8,072 nt of DNA, from contig PHCL01000048.1 in the NCBI GenBank assembly GCA_002842195.1, positions 1 to 8,072 on the forward strand. Direction: 5' to 3'. Positions 1 through 6,445 of the stretch are shown in pieces. The notes under the pieces are model-generated. The model saw only the letters and a program-made list of their open reading frames with translations, was not told the origin of the DNA and made no database searches. The DNA is from Betaproteobacteria bacterium HGW-Betaproteobacteria-20 (lineage in GTDB: Bacteria > Pseudomonadota > Gammaproteobacteria > Burkholderiales > Methylophilaceae). The position numbers and the translations under genes were made by a program. How positions within the stretch are numbered: position 1 is the first letter of the stretch; each line of letters starts with the position of its first letter.

Positions 1-289
1 TGATGAGGATGGACTATTTGCTAAACGCTGCAATATGAGTATGGTGTCGCTTGAAAAAGTAGAGGCCGCAGAGGCGGGCATGGGTAAAGTGCATCATTTA
101 GCTCAACCAGATGAAGTGACACTTAAAGGCCTGATTGAAAACCACGCGAAATATACAGCCAGTGTCCGTGCCAATGCCATGTTGGCTGATTGGACAAACT
201 ACAGAAGCAAGTTTGTAAAAGTGATGCCGAATGAATACAAACGCGCTTTGATTGAACTTGCTGAAGATAAAGCATTAGTAGCGGCATAA
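1..289 (+). CDS. gltB: Glutamate synthase large subunit, C-terminal fragment (5' truncated by window edge)
   Basis: The first complete codon is at position 2, and the reading frame is open from there to a TAA at 287-289, giving 95 residues. The fragment begins [20 protein letters not shown], which resembles the end of the GltB beta-helix domain (the FxxRCN-MxxVxLE pattern) followed by the helical C-terminal tail. GltB is the large, FMN and iron-sulfur containing subunit of NADPH-dependent glutamate synthase (GOGAT), which converts glutamine plus 2-oxoglutarate to two glutamates in the cytoplasm. The gltD gene follows after 17 bp, which supports the assignment and an operon. The ATG at 35 is internal to the gene and is not a start. 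The catalytic domains lie outside the window, so only the C-terminus can be judged. Confidence 0.9.
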   Translation, partial: DEDGLFAKRCNMSMVSLEKVEAAEAGMGKVHHLAQPDEVTLKGLIENHAKYTASVRANAMLADWTNYRSKFVKVMPNEYKRALIELAEDKALVAA

Positions 290-306
290 CGGGAAAGACT
301 AAAAAT

Positions 307-1734
307 ATGGGTAAAGTTACTGGATTCATGGAGTTCGAGCGTCTATCTGAGGCTAATTTGCCGATAGTAGAACGCGTTAAAAATTACAAAGAGTTTGTAT
401 TGCATTTAAATGACAGTCAATCTAAGCTGCAAGCGGCGCGCTGTATGGATTGCGGCATACCGTTTTGTACCACAGGCTGTCCAGTGAACAACATTATTCC
501 TGATTTTAACGACCTGGTGTATAGCCAGGACTGGAAAGCTGCCATTGATGTATTGCATTCAACCAATAACTTTCCGGAGTTCACAGGTCGTATTTGTCCG
601 GCCCCCTGTGAAGCCGCTTGTACTTTAAATATTAATTCTGATCCAGTGGGAATTAAGTCTATTGAACATGCGATTATCGATAAAGCTTGGGAAAATGACT
701 GGGTGGTCCCACAAATTCCTGCGCATAAAACAGGTAAAAAAGTTGCAATCGTAGGCTCCGGCCCTGCCGGCTTGGCAACTGCACAGCAATTGGCACGTGT
801 GGGTCACACCGCTATAGTACTGGAAAAAAGTGACCGTATCGGCGGTTTGTTACGTTATGGCATTCCAGATTTTAAAATGGAAAAATCGCACATTGACCGT
901 CGTATGGCGCAGATGGAAGCTGAAGGTGTTGAATTTCGTGTGAATCAGCACGTCGGTGAAAATATTAGCGCAGAGGATTTGCTGGCTGAATTTGATGCAG
1001 TAGTGTTAGCCGCTGGTGCAGAGCATCCACGCGATTTGCCAGTCGCCGGCCGTGAACTTGACGGCGTTATGTATGCCATGGATTTTTTAACGCCGCAAAA
1101 TAAAGTTAACGCTGGCGATGTCATTTCAAACCAGGTTAAGGCTACCGGTAAACATGTCGTGGTGATTGGCGGCGGTGATACCGGCTCTGATTGTGTAGGT
1201 ACATCCAACCGCCACGGTGCATCAAGTATCACTCAGTTTGAGTTGATGCCACAGCCGCCAATGCATGAGAACAAGGAGCTGGTGTGGCCAAACTGGCCAC
1301 TTAAAATGCGCACTTCAAGCTCACATGAAGAAGGTGCAAATCGTGATTGGTCTATCACCACAAAAGCACTGATTGGTGAAAATGGCAAAGTAGTGGCCTT
1401 AAAAGGCGCTAGAGTCGAGTGGCTAGACGGAAAAATGGTTGAAGTTGCCGGTACGGAATTTACCATTAAAGCTGACTTGGTATTATTGGCAATGGGTTTT
1501 GTATCGCCAGTACAAAAATTGCTTGATGTGTTTGGCGTAGAAAAAGACAATCGCGGCAATGCCAAAGCGACAACAGAAGGTGATGATAGTTATAAAACCA
1601 GCAAAGCCAAGGTGTTCGCGGCTGGCGATGTGCGTCGCGGACAGTCATTAGTGGTTTGGGCTATACGCGAAGGTCGCCAGGCGGCAAAAGCCGTGGATGA
1701 GTTTTTAATGGGTAGCTCTACGCTTCCAAGATAA
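307..1734 (+). CDS. gltD: Glutamate synthase (NADPH) small subunit
   Basis: This 475-residue protein has the usual length and architecture of GltD, the subunit that takes electrons from NADPH through FAD and iron-sulfur clusters to GltB. The N-terminal ferredoxin-like part carries C46, C49, C54 and C58 ([14 protein letters not shown]) and a second group C97, C101 and C105 (CPAPCEAAC), matching the cluster-binding cysteines of the family. The FAD-binding Rossmann motif GSGPAG is at about 150-155, the NADPH-binding GGGDTGSD at 288-295, and the second FAD contact AAGD at 438-441. The start [13 protein letters not shown] is the conserved family N-terminus. It lies 17 bp after the gltB stop, with only a modest purine-rich ribosome site (GGGAAAG), so translation is probably coupled within a gltBD operon. 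No truncation or missing key residue is seen. Confidence 0.96.
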   Translation: MGKVTGFMEFERLSEANLPIVERVKNYKEFVLHLNDSQSKLQAARCMDCGIPFCTTGCPVNNIIPDFNDLVYSQDWKAAIDVLHSTNNFPEFTGRICPAPCEAACTLNINSDPVGIKSIEHAIIDKAWENDWVVPQIPAHKTGKKVAIVGSGPAGLATAQQLARVGHTAIVLEKSDRIGGLLRYGIPDFKMEKSHIDRRMAQMEAEGVEFRVNQHVGENISAEDLLAEFDAVVLAAGAEHPRDLPVAGRELDGVMYAMDFLTPQNKVNAGDVISNQVKATGKHVVVIGGGDTGSDCVGTSNRHGASSITQFELMPQPPMHENKELVWPNWPLKMRTSSSHEEGANRDWSITTKALIGENGKVVALKGARVEWLDGKMVEVAGTEFTIKADLVLLAMGFVSPVQKLLDVFGVEKDNRGNAKATTEGDDSYKTSKAKVFAAGDVRRGQSLVVWAIREGRQAAKAVDEFLMGSSTLPR

Positions 1735-1750
1735 ATAAAAGATAAGTAAG

Positions 1751-1774
1751 AGTTAAATTAAAAGTTAAATAAAA
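1751..1774 (+). repeat. Short AT-rich direct repeat downstream of gltD
   Basis: Two adjacent 12-bp units, AGTTAAATTAAA and AGTTAAATAAAA, differ at one position. They lie in the AT-rich spacer just before the inverted-repeat element that precedes hemE. The function is unknown; slippage or a duplication produced near the repeat element are both possible. It is not large enough to count as a mobile element. Confidence 0.5.
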
Positions 1775-1779
1775 GCTTC

Positions 1780-1874
1780 ACCACAGAGGCACAGAGGCAC
1801 AGAGAACAACAGAGTAACTTACTTTTAAACAGAAATTGTTTATGGTTTTCTCCGTGTCTCTGTGCCTCTGTGGT
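1780..1874. repeat. Inverted repeat built from CACAGAGG octamers, forming the hemE leader
   Basis: Two 27-nt arms at 1780-1806 and 1848-1874 are reverse complements with two mismatches (one would be G-U in RNA, the other A-C), separated by a 41-nt AT-rich loop. The left arm begins ACCACAGAGGCACAGAG and contains nearly three tandem octamers (CACAGAGG at 1782, CACAGAGG at 1790, CACAGAGA at 1798); the right arm is its complement. The right arm ends only 6 nt before the hemE ATG, so the RNA can fold into a long hairpin at the base of the start codon. Similar CACAGAGG-type palindromes are, as I recall, dispersed in many environmental bacterial genomes, but I cannot search for them here. No transposase or other protein gene lies in the element. 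Confidence 0.85.
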
Positions 1875-1880
1875 AAAAAC

Positions 1881-2945
1881 ATGAGCCAATTGCAAAACGA
1901 CACCTTTCTTCGCGCGCTGATGCGCCAGCCTACCGACTACACGCCAGTGTGGATGATGCGCCAGGCAGGCCGTTATTTGCCAGAATATCGGATGAGCCGC
2001 AAAACGGCAGGCAGCTTTTTACAGTTATGCAAAAATCCAGATTTTGCAACTGAAGTCACCCTGCAGCCGCTAGATCGCTACCCTTTGTTAGATACCGCTA
2101 TTTTGTTCTCGGATATACTCACCGTGCCGGATGCGATGGGTTTAGGGCTGTATTTTGAAGAAGGTGAAGGTCCGAAATTTGAGCGCACTTTACAGCTAGA
2201 AGCGGATATTCAAAAACTCACCGTGCCGGATATGGCTAAACTGCAATACGTGTTTGATGCGGTAACTAGCATACGAAAAGCCTTAAATGGGCGCGTTCCT
2301 TTAATTGGTTTTTCTGGTAGCCCATGGACGCTTGCAACTTACATGGTGGAGGGAAAAGGCGGCACAGATTTTTTAACCATTAAAAAAATGGCTTACGCAC
2401 GCCCTGATTTATTGCACCATATTTTAGAAGTCACCGCGCAAACTGTTATTCAATATCTGAATGCGCAAATCGCTGCAGGTGCGCAGGCGGTGATGATATT
2501 TGACTCATGGGGCGGCGCGCTGTCACATAATGCTTATACTGAATTTTCACTCAATTATATGCAAAAAATTGCCGCAAACTTAACCAAAACTAATGATGGG
2601 CGCAAAGTGCCTAGCATCGTGTTTACCAAAGGCGGCGCATTGTGGCTAGAGGCGCAGGCAGAAATTGGTGCAGATGCACTGGGGCTGGATTGGACGGTAG
2701 ATATTGGCCAGGCACGCAAACGTGTGGGTGATAAAGTGGCATTACAGGGTAATCTGGATCCTGCAATTTTGCTTTCTACACCAGCAGCCATTGAGAAAGA
2801 AGTTGTTAATGTTTTGGCAAGTTACGGGCAGGGTCACGGCCATGTATTTAACTTAGGTCACGGTATTACCCAGTGGACACCGCCGGAAAATGCCGCGGCT
2901 ATGTTAGAAGCGGTCAGAAAACACAGTAAACAGTATCACTTGTAA
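1881..2945 (+). CDS. hemE: Uroporphyrinogen decarboxylase
   Basis: This cytoplasmic enzyme of haem biosynthesis removes the four acetate carboxyls of uroporphyrinogen III to give coproporphyrinogen III. The 354-residue product matches the usual bacterial length and is recognisable end to end. The signature [15 protein letters not shown] at 23-37 holds R27 and R31; D78 lies in the FSDIL motif (the catalytic Asp position), Y154 in [12 protein letters not shown], and H327 in FNLGHGI, all substrate-pocket residues of the family. The frame is open upstream to a TTG at 1836, but those 15 extra codons translate the right arm of the inverted repeat and match nothing in HemE, so ATG 1881 is chosen. 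No Shine-Dalgarno sequence is evident before that ATG. It follows gltD by 146 bp and may be read through from gltBD; a palindromic terminator follows at once. Confidence 0.96.
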   Translation: MSQLQNDTFLRALMRQPTDYTPVWMMRQAGRYLPEYRMSRKTAGSFLQLCKNPDFATEVTLQPLDRYPLLDTAILFSDILTVPDAMGLGLYFEEGEGPKFERTLQLEADIQKLTVPDMAKLQYVFDAVTSIRKALNGRVPLIGFSGSPWTLATYMVEGKGGTDFLTIKKMAYARPDLLHHILEVTAQTVIQYLNAQIAAGAQAVMIFDSWGGALSHNAYTEFSLNYMQKIAANLTKTNDGRKVPSIVFTKGGALWLEAQAEIGADALGLDWTVDIGQARKRVGDKVALQGNLDPAILLSTPAAIEKEVVNVLASYGQGHGHVFNLGHGITQWTPPENAAAMLEAVRKHSKQYHL

Positions 2946-2946
2946 A

Positions 2947-2970
2947 AAAAGCCCGCAATTGCGGGCTTTT
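2947..2970. terminator. Bidirectional rho-independent terminator between hemE and the b561 gene
   Basis: This is a perfect 24-nt palindrome with core GCCCGC-AATT-GCGGGC, flanked by AAAA on the left and TTTT on the right. It starts 2 nt after the hemE stop and ends 5 nt before the last codon of the minus-strand cytochrome gene. The symmetrical A/T flanks let it serve both convergent transcripts. Confidence 0.92.
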
Positions 2971-2975
2971 AAGTT

Positions 2976-3569
2976 TTATAACATGCGCTTTAGAGTTTCA
3001 TCTTTATCAATAAATTTGTGTTTTAGCGCACCTAGAATATGCACCGCAACAACCACTAAAATAACAATACCAATGACTTCGTGTACTTCATGGTAGAGTT
3101 CGCGCATCGCTTTGTTATCGAAACCTTCAATAAAGTCGATGCCAAACCATTTGATGCCGTATTTACTGTTGATTGCCATGATGATGCCACTGACTGGCAA
3201 GGCCACCATTAACAGGTAAAGGAAATAATGCACGCCTGAAGCGAGCTTTCTCTCCCACGCCTTGTATGAGGTCAATAGTGCCGGCGGGCGATGCGAGATA
3301 CGCCACAAAATTCGAATCAGTATTAAAGCAAAGATGGTGATGCCGATAGATTTATGCAGGTTGTAGTAAAAAGTGCGCGGACTCACTTCTTTTGTTAATT
3401 GCCAGGTATAAATACCCAAATCAAATAAATCGTAGGCCATTTGCTTGGGTGCTTCTTTGGGTAATTCACTCATGTACCAACCAAGACCAAACATGAAGAA
3501 AATACCAAGCGCAATGAGCCAATGTAAAAATTTTGCAGTTTTAGTATAGCGAGTTGAAGCGAGATTCAT
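2976..3569 (-). CDS. Cytochrome b561-type di-haem membrane protein
   Basis: The 197-residue product fits the bacterial cytochrome b561 / Ni-hydrogenase b-subunit family: four membrane segments (about 14-32, 72-90, 113-133 and 162-181) and paired histidines for two b haems. The likely ligands are H16 (FLHWLIA), H72 (NLHKSIG), H163 (HEVIG) and H177 (AVHILGAL). The 14-residue spacing H163-H177 equals that of the ligand pair in E. coli CybB as I remember that sequence. Such proteins pass electrons between the quinone pool and periplasmic donors or superoxide. The loop between segments 1 and 2 is longer than in CybB (about 40 residues). The start has an AGGA site 7 nt upstream (3577-3580 on the plus strand). 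The gene is divergent from the metallohydrolase gene and shares its control region. The physiological donor cannot be told from sequence. Confidence 0.88.
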   Translation of the reverse strand: MNLASTRYTKTAKFLHWLIALGIFFMFGLGWYMSELPKEAPKQMAYDLFDLGIYTWQLTKEVSPRTFYYNLHKSIGITIFALILIRILWRISHRPPALLTSYKAWERKLASGVHYFLYLLMVALPVSGIIMAINSKYGIKWFGIDFIEGFDNKAMRELYHEVHEVIGIVILVVVAVHILGALKHKFIDKDETLKRML

Positions 3570-3593
3570 AGTAATATCCTGAGGGAAGTAAAA

Positions 3594-3623
3594 TATTGTA
3601 TGTGACAGGTGTCACAGCCAATA
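3594..3623. promoter_or_regulatory. CRP-type operator dyad between divergent b561 and metallohydrolase genes
   Basis: The core TGTGACAGGTGTCACA at 3601-3616 is a perfect dyad that fits the CRP consensus TGTGA-N6-TCACA exactly, with a symmetric CA/TG inside the spacer. The symmetry continues outside the core: TATTG at 3594-3598 is mirrored by CAATA at 3619-3623, with two unpaired positions on each side. The centre is about 39 bp upstream of the b561 ATG and about 68 bp upstream of the hydrolase ATG. This spacing suits activation of the plus-strand gene (centre roughly 40-50 bp before a plausible start point) and occlusion of the minus-strand promoter. The regulator is inferred to be a CRP/FNR-superfamily protein; another dimeric regulator remains possible. 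Confidence 0.7.
3595..3623 (-). promoter_or_regulatory. Candidate promoter of the b561 gene, overlapping the operator
   Basis: Read on the minus strand, TACAAT (plus 3600-3595) is a good -10 match, placing the start point near 3588 and leaving a roughly 19-nt leader. The -35 is weak: TTGGCT lies 15 bp upstream, or TATTGG at 17 bp. The CRP-type dyad core fills the spacer, which would make the bound regulator a repressor of this promoter or a substitute for the poor -35. This is pattern matching only. Confidence 0.35.
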
Positions 3624-3676
3624 ATTGCATAAAACCGCATCATTCTAATCTGTTACACGCATTTAAGGAATAATTC

Positions 3677-4654
3677 ATGCGAATTCTAATGATAATCATG
3701 AGTGTGCTGACTTTTGTTGGTTGCGCCAATTTAACTTCAGACCAAGCTACCCAGACACATACAAAGATATACACAAAAACACAAGCCGATGATTTCGCAT
3801 TAGAAAATTTAGGCGATGGTATCTATGTGCATCATGGTGTGCATTTAGATATTGACGAAGGCTATCAAGGTGACATTTGTAACATCAGCTTTATCGTTGG
3901 CAGCAAAGGCGTAGCGGTCATAGATACAGGCGGCAGCCTAAAAGTGGGCAAGCAACTTCGTGATGCCATTCGTAAGGTCACGACATTGCCTGTACTTTAT
4001 GTAATTAACACACATGTACATCCGGATCATATTTACGGTAATGCGGCCTTTCTAGCGGATCATCCTGAATTTATAGGGCATGAAAAACTGGCAACCGCAA
4101 TGGAATTACGCCGCGAGCAGTATGCCAGACTAAATGAACGGCTATTGGGAAAAGCTGCTGAAGGCAGCGAGCTGATTAAACCGACAATTGCCGTTAAAAT
4201 CACGCTGGAGCCAGGCCTGATTTTAGACCTGGGTGATAGAAAACTCACAGTTAAGGCGCACCCCATTGCGCATACCAATACGGATGTTACCGTGATGGAA
4301 AGCAAGACGAGTACTTTATTTGCGGGCGACTTACTGTTTATCGAGCGCACTCCCGTATTGGAGGGCGACATCAAAGGCCTGATTGCCGAGATTGAAAAAC
4401 TAAAAAACAGCCCAGCCAAGCAAATAGTGCCTGGGCATGGTCCAGTCAGCAAAAACTGGATTGAAGCACTGAATAATGCACAACATTATTTAACGGTGCT
4501 GTTAACCGACATACGGGCCAGCATCAAAAAAGGTGAAAGCATGGAATCCACCATGAATACCGCAGCAGCCACAGAAAAAAGTAAATGGGTGTTGTTCGAT
4601 ATTGCTAACAGGCGCAATGTGAATACGATTTACCCAGCGTTAGAGTGGGAATAA
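3677..4654 (+). CDS. Metallo-beta-lactamase-fold hydrolase, quinoprotein relay system type (SoxH-like), probable lipoprotein
   Basis: The 325-residue protein begins with a short hydrophobic signal ending FVGC (C16), an acceptable but not ideal lipobox (F at -3), so export and lipid anchoring are likely. The mature part has the full metallo-beta-lactamase metal set: H113, H115, D117 and H118 in THVHPDH, H199 in AHTNTD, D218 in FAGD, and H254 in PGHG. The sections GDGIYVHHGVHLDID, FIVGSKGVAVIDTGGS and the C-terminal NVNTIYPALEWE resemble the zinc metallohydrolases that accompany PQQ-dependent dehydrogenases and their cytochromes (the quinoprotein relay system type 2 family); I recognise this by pattern, not by search. 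No substrate is known to me. An AAGGA site lies 7 nt before the ATG. It is divergent from the b561 gene; no PQQ dehydrogenase gene is in the window. Confidence 0.82.
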   Translation: MRILMIIMSVLTFVGCANLTSDQATQTHTKIYTKTQADDFALENLGDGIYVHHGVHLDIDEGYQGDICNISFIVGSKGVAVIDTGGSLKVGKQLRDAIRKVTTLPVLYVINTHVHPDHIYGNAAFLADHPEFIGHEKLATAMELRREQYARLNERLLGKAAEGSELIKPTIAVKITLEPGLILDLGDRKLTVKAHPIAHTNTDVTVMESKTSTLFAGDLLFIERTPVLEGDIKGLIAEIEKLKNSPAKQIVPGHGPVSKNWIEALNNAQHYLTVLLTDIRASIKKGESMESTMNTAAATEKSKWVLFDIANRRNVNTIYPALEWE

Positions 4655-4676
4655 GCTGCCAGGCATTTGGTCATAT

Positions 4677-4717
4677 GGTGTTCAAAAATGACACTTTATA
4701 TGAAATTTTTGAACACC
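4677..4717. repeat. Inverted repeat with 13-bp perfect arms between convergent genes
   Basis: GGTGTTCAAAAAT at 4677-4689 is exactly mirrored by ATTTTTGAACACC at 4705-4717, with a 15-nt loop. It starts 22 nt after the metallohydrolase stop and lies 88 nt from the 3' end of the convergent DoxX-like gene. It may act as a transcript-end hairpin for either strand, but no T-tract follows the stem, so it is not a standard terminator. The rest of the 151-bp spacer (4655-4805) shows no gene. Confidence 0.7.
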
Positions 4718-4805
4718 TTCAAAGTGGATGCTCTGTAAGCCTTGTGTATAGAGGCTCGCAGGGCATTGATTTTCTCTCGAGGAAATTTTGGTGATTTGAG
4801 CTTTA

Positions 4806-5174
4806 TTATTTTTTAAGATTGTCTACACTGCAAGCAGTAACCGGATTTAAATAAAGCATGAGTAAGCCGCCTGCAATAGCCATGTATTGCAACACCGGCA
4901 GATGCAGTAAAAACGCAATTATCACGGCATAAATTGCCATGAATAATGCAAAAAACTTAGTTTTATAGCCAAAAAATAAAGCTAAACCACCAACCAACTG
5001 CACCAAAATAATCAGCGGTGCAAAAATACTAGCTAGACCTAAGCTGCCTAATCCAGCCTGATATTGTGCATAACCATTGGGATTACCAAAAAAGCCGACA
5101 ATAAGCATGGTAATTTGTAATAAAAAAACTTGTGCGAGTAAAATACGGGCAAGAGCTGATAAATAGCGTTGCAT
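4806..5174 (-). CDS. DoxX-like integral membrane protein
   Basis: The 122-residue protein has four hydrophobic segments (about 7-28, 49-69, 73-92 and 95-110), and its pattern LARILLAQVFLL, LVQLVGGLALFFGYKTKFFAL, FLLH and AIAGGLLMLYLNP is that of the DoxX family (PF07681-like). DoxX proteins are inner-membrane proteins associated in some organisms with quinone-linked oxidoreductases or redox stress; no defined reaction can be given here. Two features are unusual: the glycine/lysine-containing motif normally ending segment 1 is replaced by LQITMLIVGFFGN, and the loop between segments 3 and 4 (after H91) is almost absent, making the protein slightly short. The start is supported by AAAGG 7 nt upstream on the minus strand. 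It is divergent from the acetyltransferase gene with a 99-bp spacer. Confidence 0.8.
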   Translation of the reverse strand: MQRYLSALARILLAQVFLLQITMLIVGFFGNPNGYAQYQAGLGSLGLASIFAPLIILVQLVGGLALFFGYKTKFFALFMAIYAVIIAFLLHLPVLQYMAIAGGLLMLYLNPVTACSVDNLKK

Positions 5175-5273
5175 AAATTAACCTTTGACTAAAAAATTTA
5201 CAAAAAATAATAGCTTGCATAATGCACTGAACACAGTAAATTCGCAAGTGTAAAGCCAGAAAGCTTGATTCAT

Positions 5274-5726
5274 ATGCCAGTACAACCCAACATTATTCAA
5301 GTGGCTTGGCAACAAGCTGAAAGCCATTTGCGTGAAGTAAGAACAAAAGTATTTATTGAAGAACAGTGCGTGCCGCCAGATTTAGAATGGGATGAATTAG
5401 ATGAATCCGCCCGGCATTTACTGGTTATGAACAATGCAAGCGAACCGATAGCATGCGCGAGATTGCTGAATAACGGCAGCATAGGCCGTATGGCCGTACT
5501 TAAGGATTGGCGCGGGCTTGGTGTAGGTTCGGCGTTGTTAAAAACGGCGATTGAATTACAGCAAAAACAAGGCGCAAAAATAATTACACTTTCAGCACAG
5601 TTGCATGCAATTGCTTTTTATGAAAAAGCTGGCTTTGCTGTATCCGGTCAGCCGTATTTAGATGCCAATATTCCGCATGTGGATATGCTGCTCACATTAG
5701 AGAAAAACCAGTTTTTCTCTTTGTAA
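5274..5726 (+). CDS. GNAT-family N-acetyltransferase
   Basis: The product is a 150-residue single-domain GNAT acetyltransferase that uses acetyl-CoA. The coenzyme A pyrophosphate-binding motif A is R80-G-L-G-V-G85, preceded by the strand IGRMAVLKDW; motif B follows as AFYEKAGF (114-121) and the C-terminal PYLDANIPHVDM. The segment VRTKVFIEEQCVPPDLEWDELDESARHLLV (22-51) is characteristic of the ElaA/YjcF-like subgroup, whose substrates are mostly unknown. A TTG at 5265 opens the frame three codons earlier, but the purine-rich AGAAAG at 5258-5263 is 10 nt from ATG 5274 and touches the TTG, so ATG is preferred. The C-terminus (LEKNQFFSL) is encoded by a hairpin-forming sequence. The substrate cannot be inferred from the neighbours. 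Confidence 0.87.
   Translation: MPVQPNIIQVAWQQAESHLREVRTKVFIEEQCVPPDLEWDELDESARHLLVMNNASEPIACARLLNNGSIGRMAVLKDWRGLGVGSALLKTAIELQQKQGAKIITLSAQLHAIAFYEKAGFAVSGQPYLDANIPHVDMLLTLEKNQFFSL
5699..5720 (+). terminator. Weak terminator-like hairpin inside the 3' end of the acetyltransferase gene
   Basis: AGAGAAAAAC at 5699-5708 and GTTTTTCTCT at 5711-5720 are perfect inverted arms separated by CA; sterically this is a roughly 8-bp stem with a 6-nt loop, followed by TTTG. It ends 6 nt before the end of the stop codon. The stem is AT-rich and the T-run short, so it could be a weak terminator or 3'-end-protecting structure that insulates the following fae-like gene, or chance. Confidence 0.35.
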
Positions 5727-5727
5727 A

Positions 5728-5756
5728 TTGCTTAAACCTCGGTGATTCTATAAAAT
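5728..5756 (+). promoter_or_regulatory. Candidate sigma-70 promoter of the Fae-family gene
   Basis: TTGCTT at 5728-5733 and TAAAAT at 5751-5756 (one mismatch to the -10 consensus) are separated by 17 bp. The start point would be near 5763, giving a leader of about 46 nt before the ATG at 5809. The -35 is weak (TTG only). It lies immediately after the acetyltransferase stop, consistent with independent expression. Confidence 0.4.
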
Positions 5757-5808
5757 CCATGTATTCGATATTTCTCACATCCTAACTAACATTACTAAAG
5801 GAATTCTC

Positions 5809-6351
5809 ATGTCAAAAGTCATTTTTAAAGCAGGCGAGGCCACTATTTACACAGAAGGTAAGGACACAGGTGCTGCCATGCCAGAAATTTTAATCGGTAG
5901 CATCGATGGTCCTGTTGGTCATGCATTTGCAAATATGATGGCGCAAAGCAAGGGTCACACCGCCATGTTTGCGGTGCGTGATTTAAATCAATTAGTCCGC
6001 CCAGCCTGTATGATGGCGCCAAAAGTCACACTAAAAGATAGCGCAAATATTGAGTTGTTTGGTGGTTTGGTGCAAGCTGCAACAGCGGATGCGATTTTAG
6101 ATTGTGTCATCGAAGGCATTATTCCTAAAGATCAAGTCAACGATTTATGTATTATCAGCTTGGTTTGGATTGATCCGCGTGCGGCTAAAGATGAAAATCT
6201 AGACAAAGCGGATATGTATAAAAACAATTACGAAGCCACCAAACTTGCCATTAAGCGTGCCTTGAACGATGAGCCAACGATAGACGAGTTGATTGCTAAT
6301 CGCCACAAAATCAAACATTGTATGTGGGAAGAAAGTTGGGATCAAAAGTAA
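5809..6351 (+). CDS. Formaldehyde-activating enzyme (Fae) family paralogue lacking the catalytic histidine
   Basis: Canonical Fae joins formaldehyde to tetrahydromethanopterin in the cytoplasm of methylotrophs. This 180-residue protein aligns over the Fae domain: VIFKAGEA near the N-terminus, PEILIGSIDGPVGHAFAN (25-42), PKVTLKD (71-77), VIEGIIPKDQVNDLCII (100-116) and NNYEATKLAIKRALNDEP (139-156). Two signatures differ. Where the M. extorquens enzyme (from memory) has AHIDLIIG with catalytic His22, this protein has A23-M24-P25-E26-ILIG, so Met replaces His. The canonical FGPAQHGVA segment is F84-GGLVQAAT here. An H38 nearby does not align with the catalytic His. The C-terminus is longer and ends with the charged, Trp-rich HKIKHCMWEESWDQK. 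AAAGGA 8 nt upstream fixes the start. It is probably a Fae-like protein of the fae2/fae3 kind with altered chemistry or a binding role; none of the known H4MPT-pathway genes is adjacent. Confidence 0.85.
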   Translation: MSKVIFKAGEATIYTEGKDTGAAMPEILIGSIDGPVGHAFANMMAQSKGHTAMFAVRDLNQLVRPACMMAPKVTLKDSANIELFGGLVQAATADAILDCVIEGIIPKDQVNDLCIISLVWIDPRAAKDENLDKADMYKNNYEATKLAIKRALNDEPTIDELIANRHKIKHCMWEESWDQK

Positions 6352-6387
6352 GTTTTAGGCTGAAGTGGAGTAAAACCATAAAAATGC

Positions 6388-6416
6388 TTGCTAAAATTCT
6401 TAAAGGTTTTTAATAT
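6388..6416 (+). promoter_or_regulatory. Candidate sigma-70 promoter of the 76-residue gene
   Basis: TTGCTA at 6388-6393 and TAATAT at 6411-6416 are 17 bp apart; a TATAAA at 6414-6419 overlaps the -10. Transcription would start near 6423 with a leader of about 23 nt. A small inverted repeat GTTTTA/TAAAAC (6352-6357 and 6371-6376) precedes it directly after the Fae-family stop. Read-through from the upstream gene is equally possible. Confidence 0.35.
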
Positions 6417-6445
6417 AAATCGGCAAGACATAATCAGGAGGCGAT

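Noticed and set aside
945..1565. Minus-strand open frames of 95 and 110 codons opposite gltD
   Set aside because: They lie antisense to a complete, clearly conserved gltD and have low-complexity Ser/Thr/Pro-rich translations typical of shadow frames.
1780..1874. CRISPR or IS element
   Set aside because: The octamers are contiguous with no spacers, there is only one inverted pair, and no transposase or target duplication is visible.
4060..4452. Minus-strand 130-codon open frame opposite the metallohydrolase
   Set aside because: It is antisense to the conserved metal-binding region of a real gene, and no ribosome site or family resemblance is seen.
5216..5226. Operator TGCAT-A-ATGCA between the DoxX-like and acetyltransferase genes
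   Set aside because: An 11-nt AT-rich dyad is easily met by chance and does not line up with a convincing promoter.
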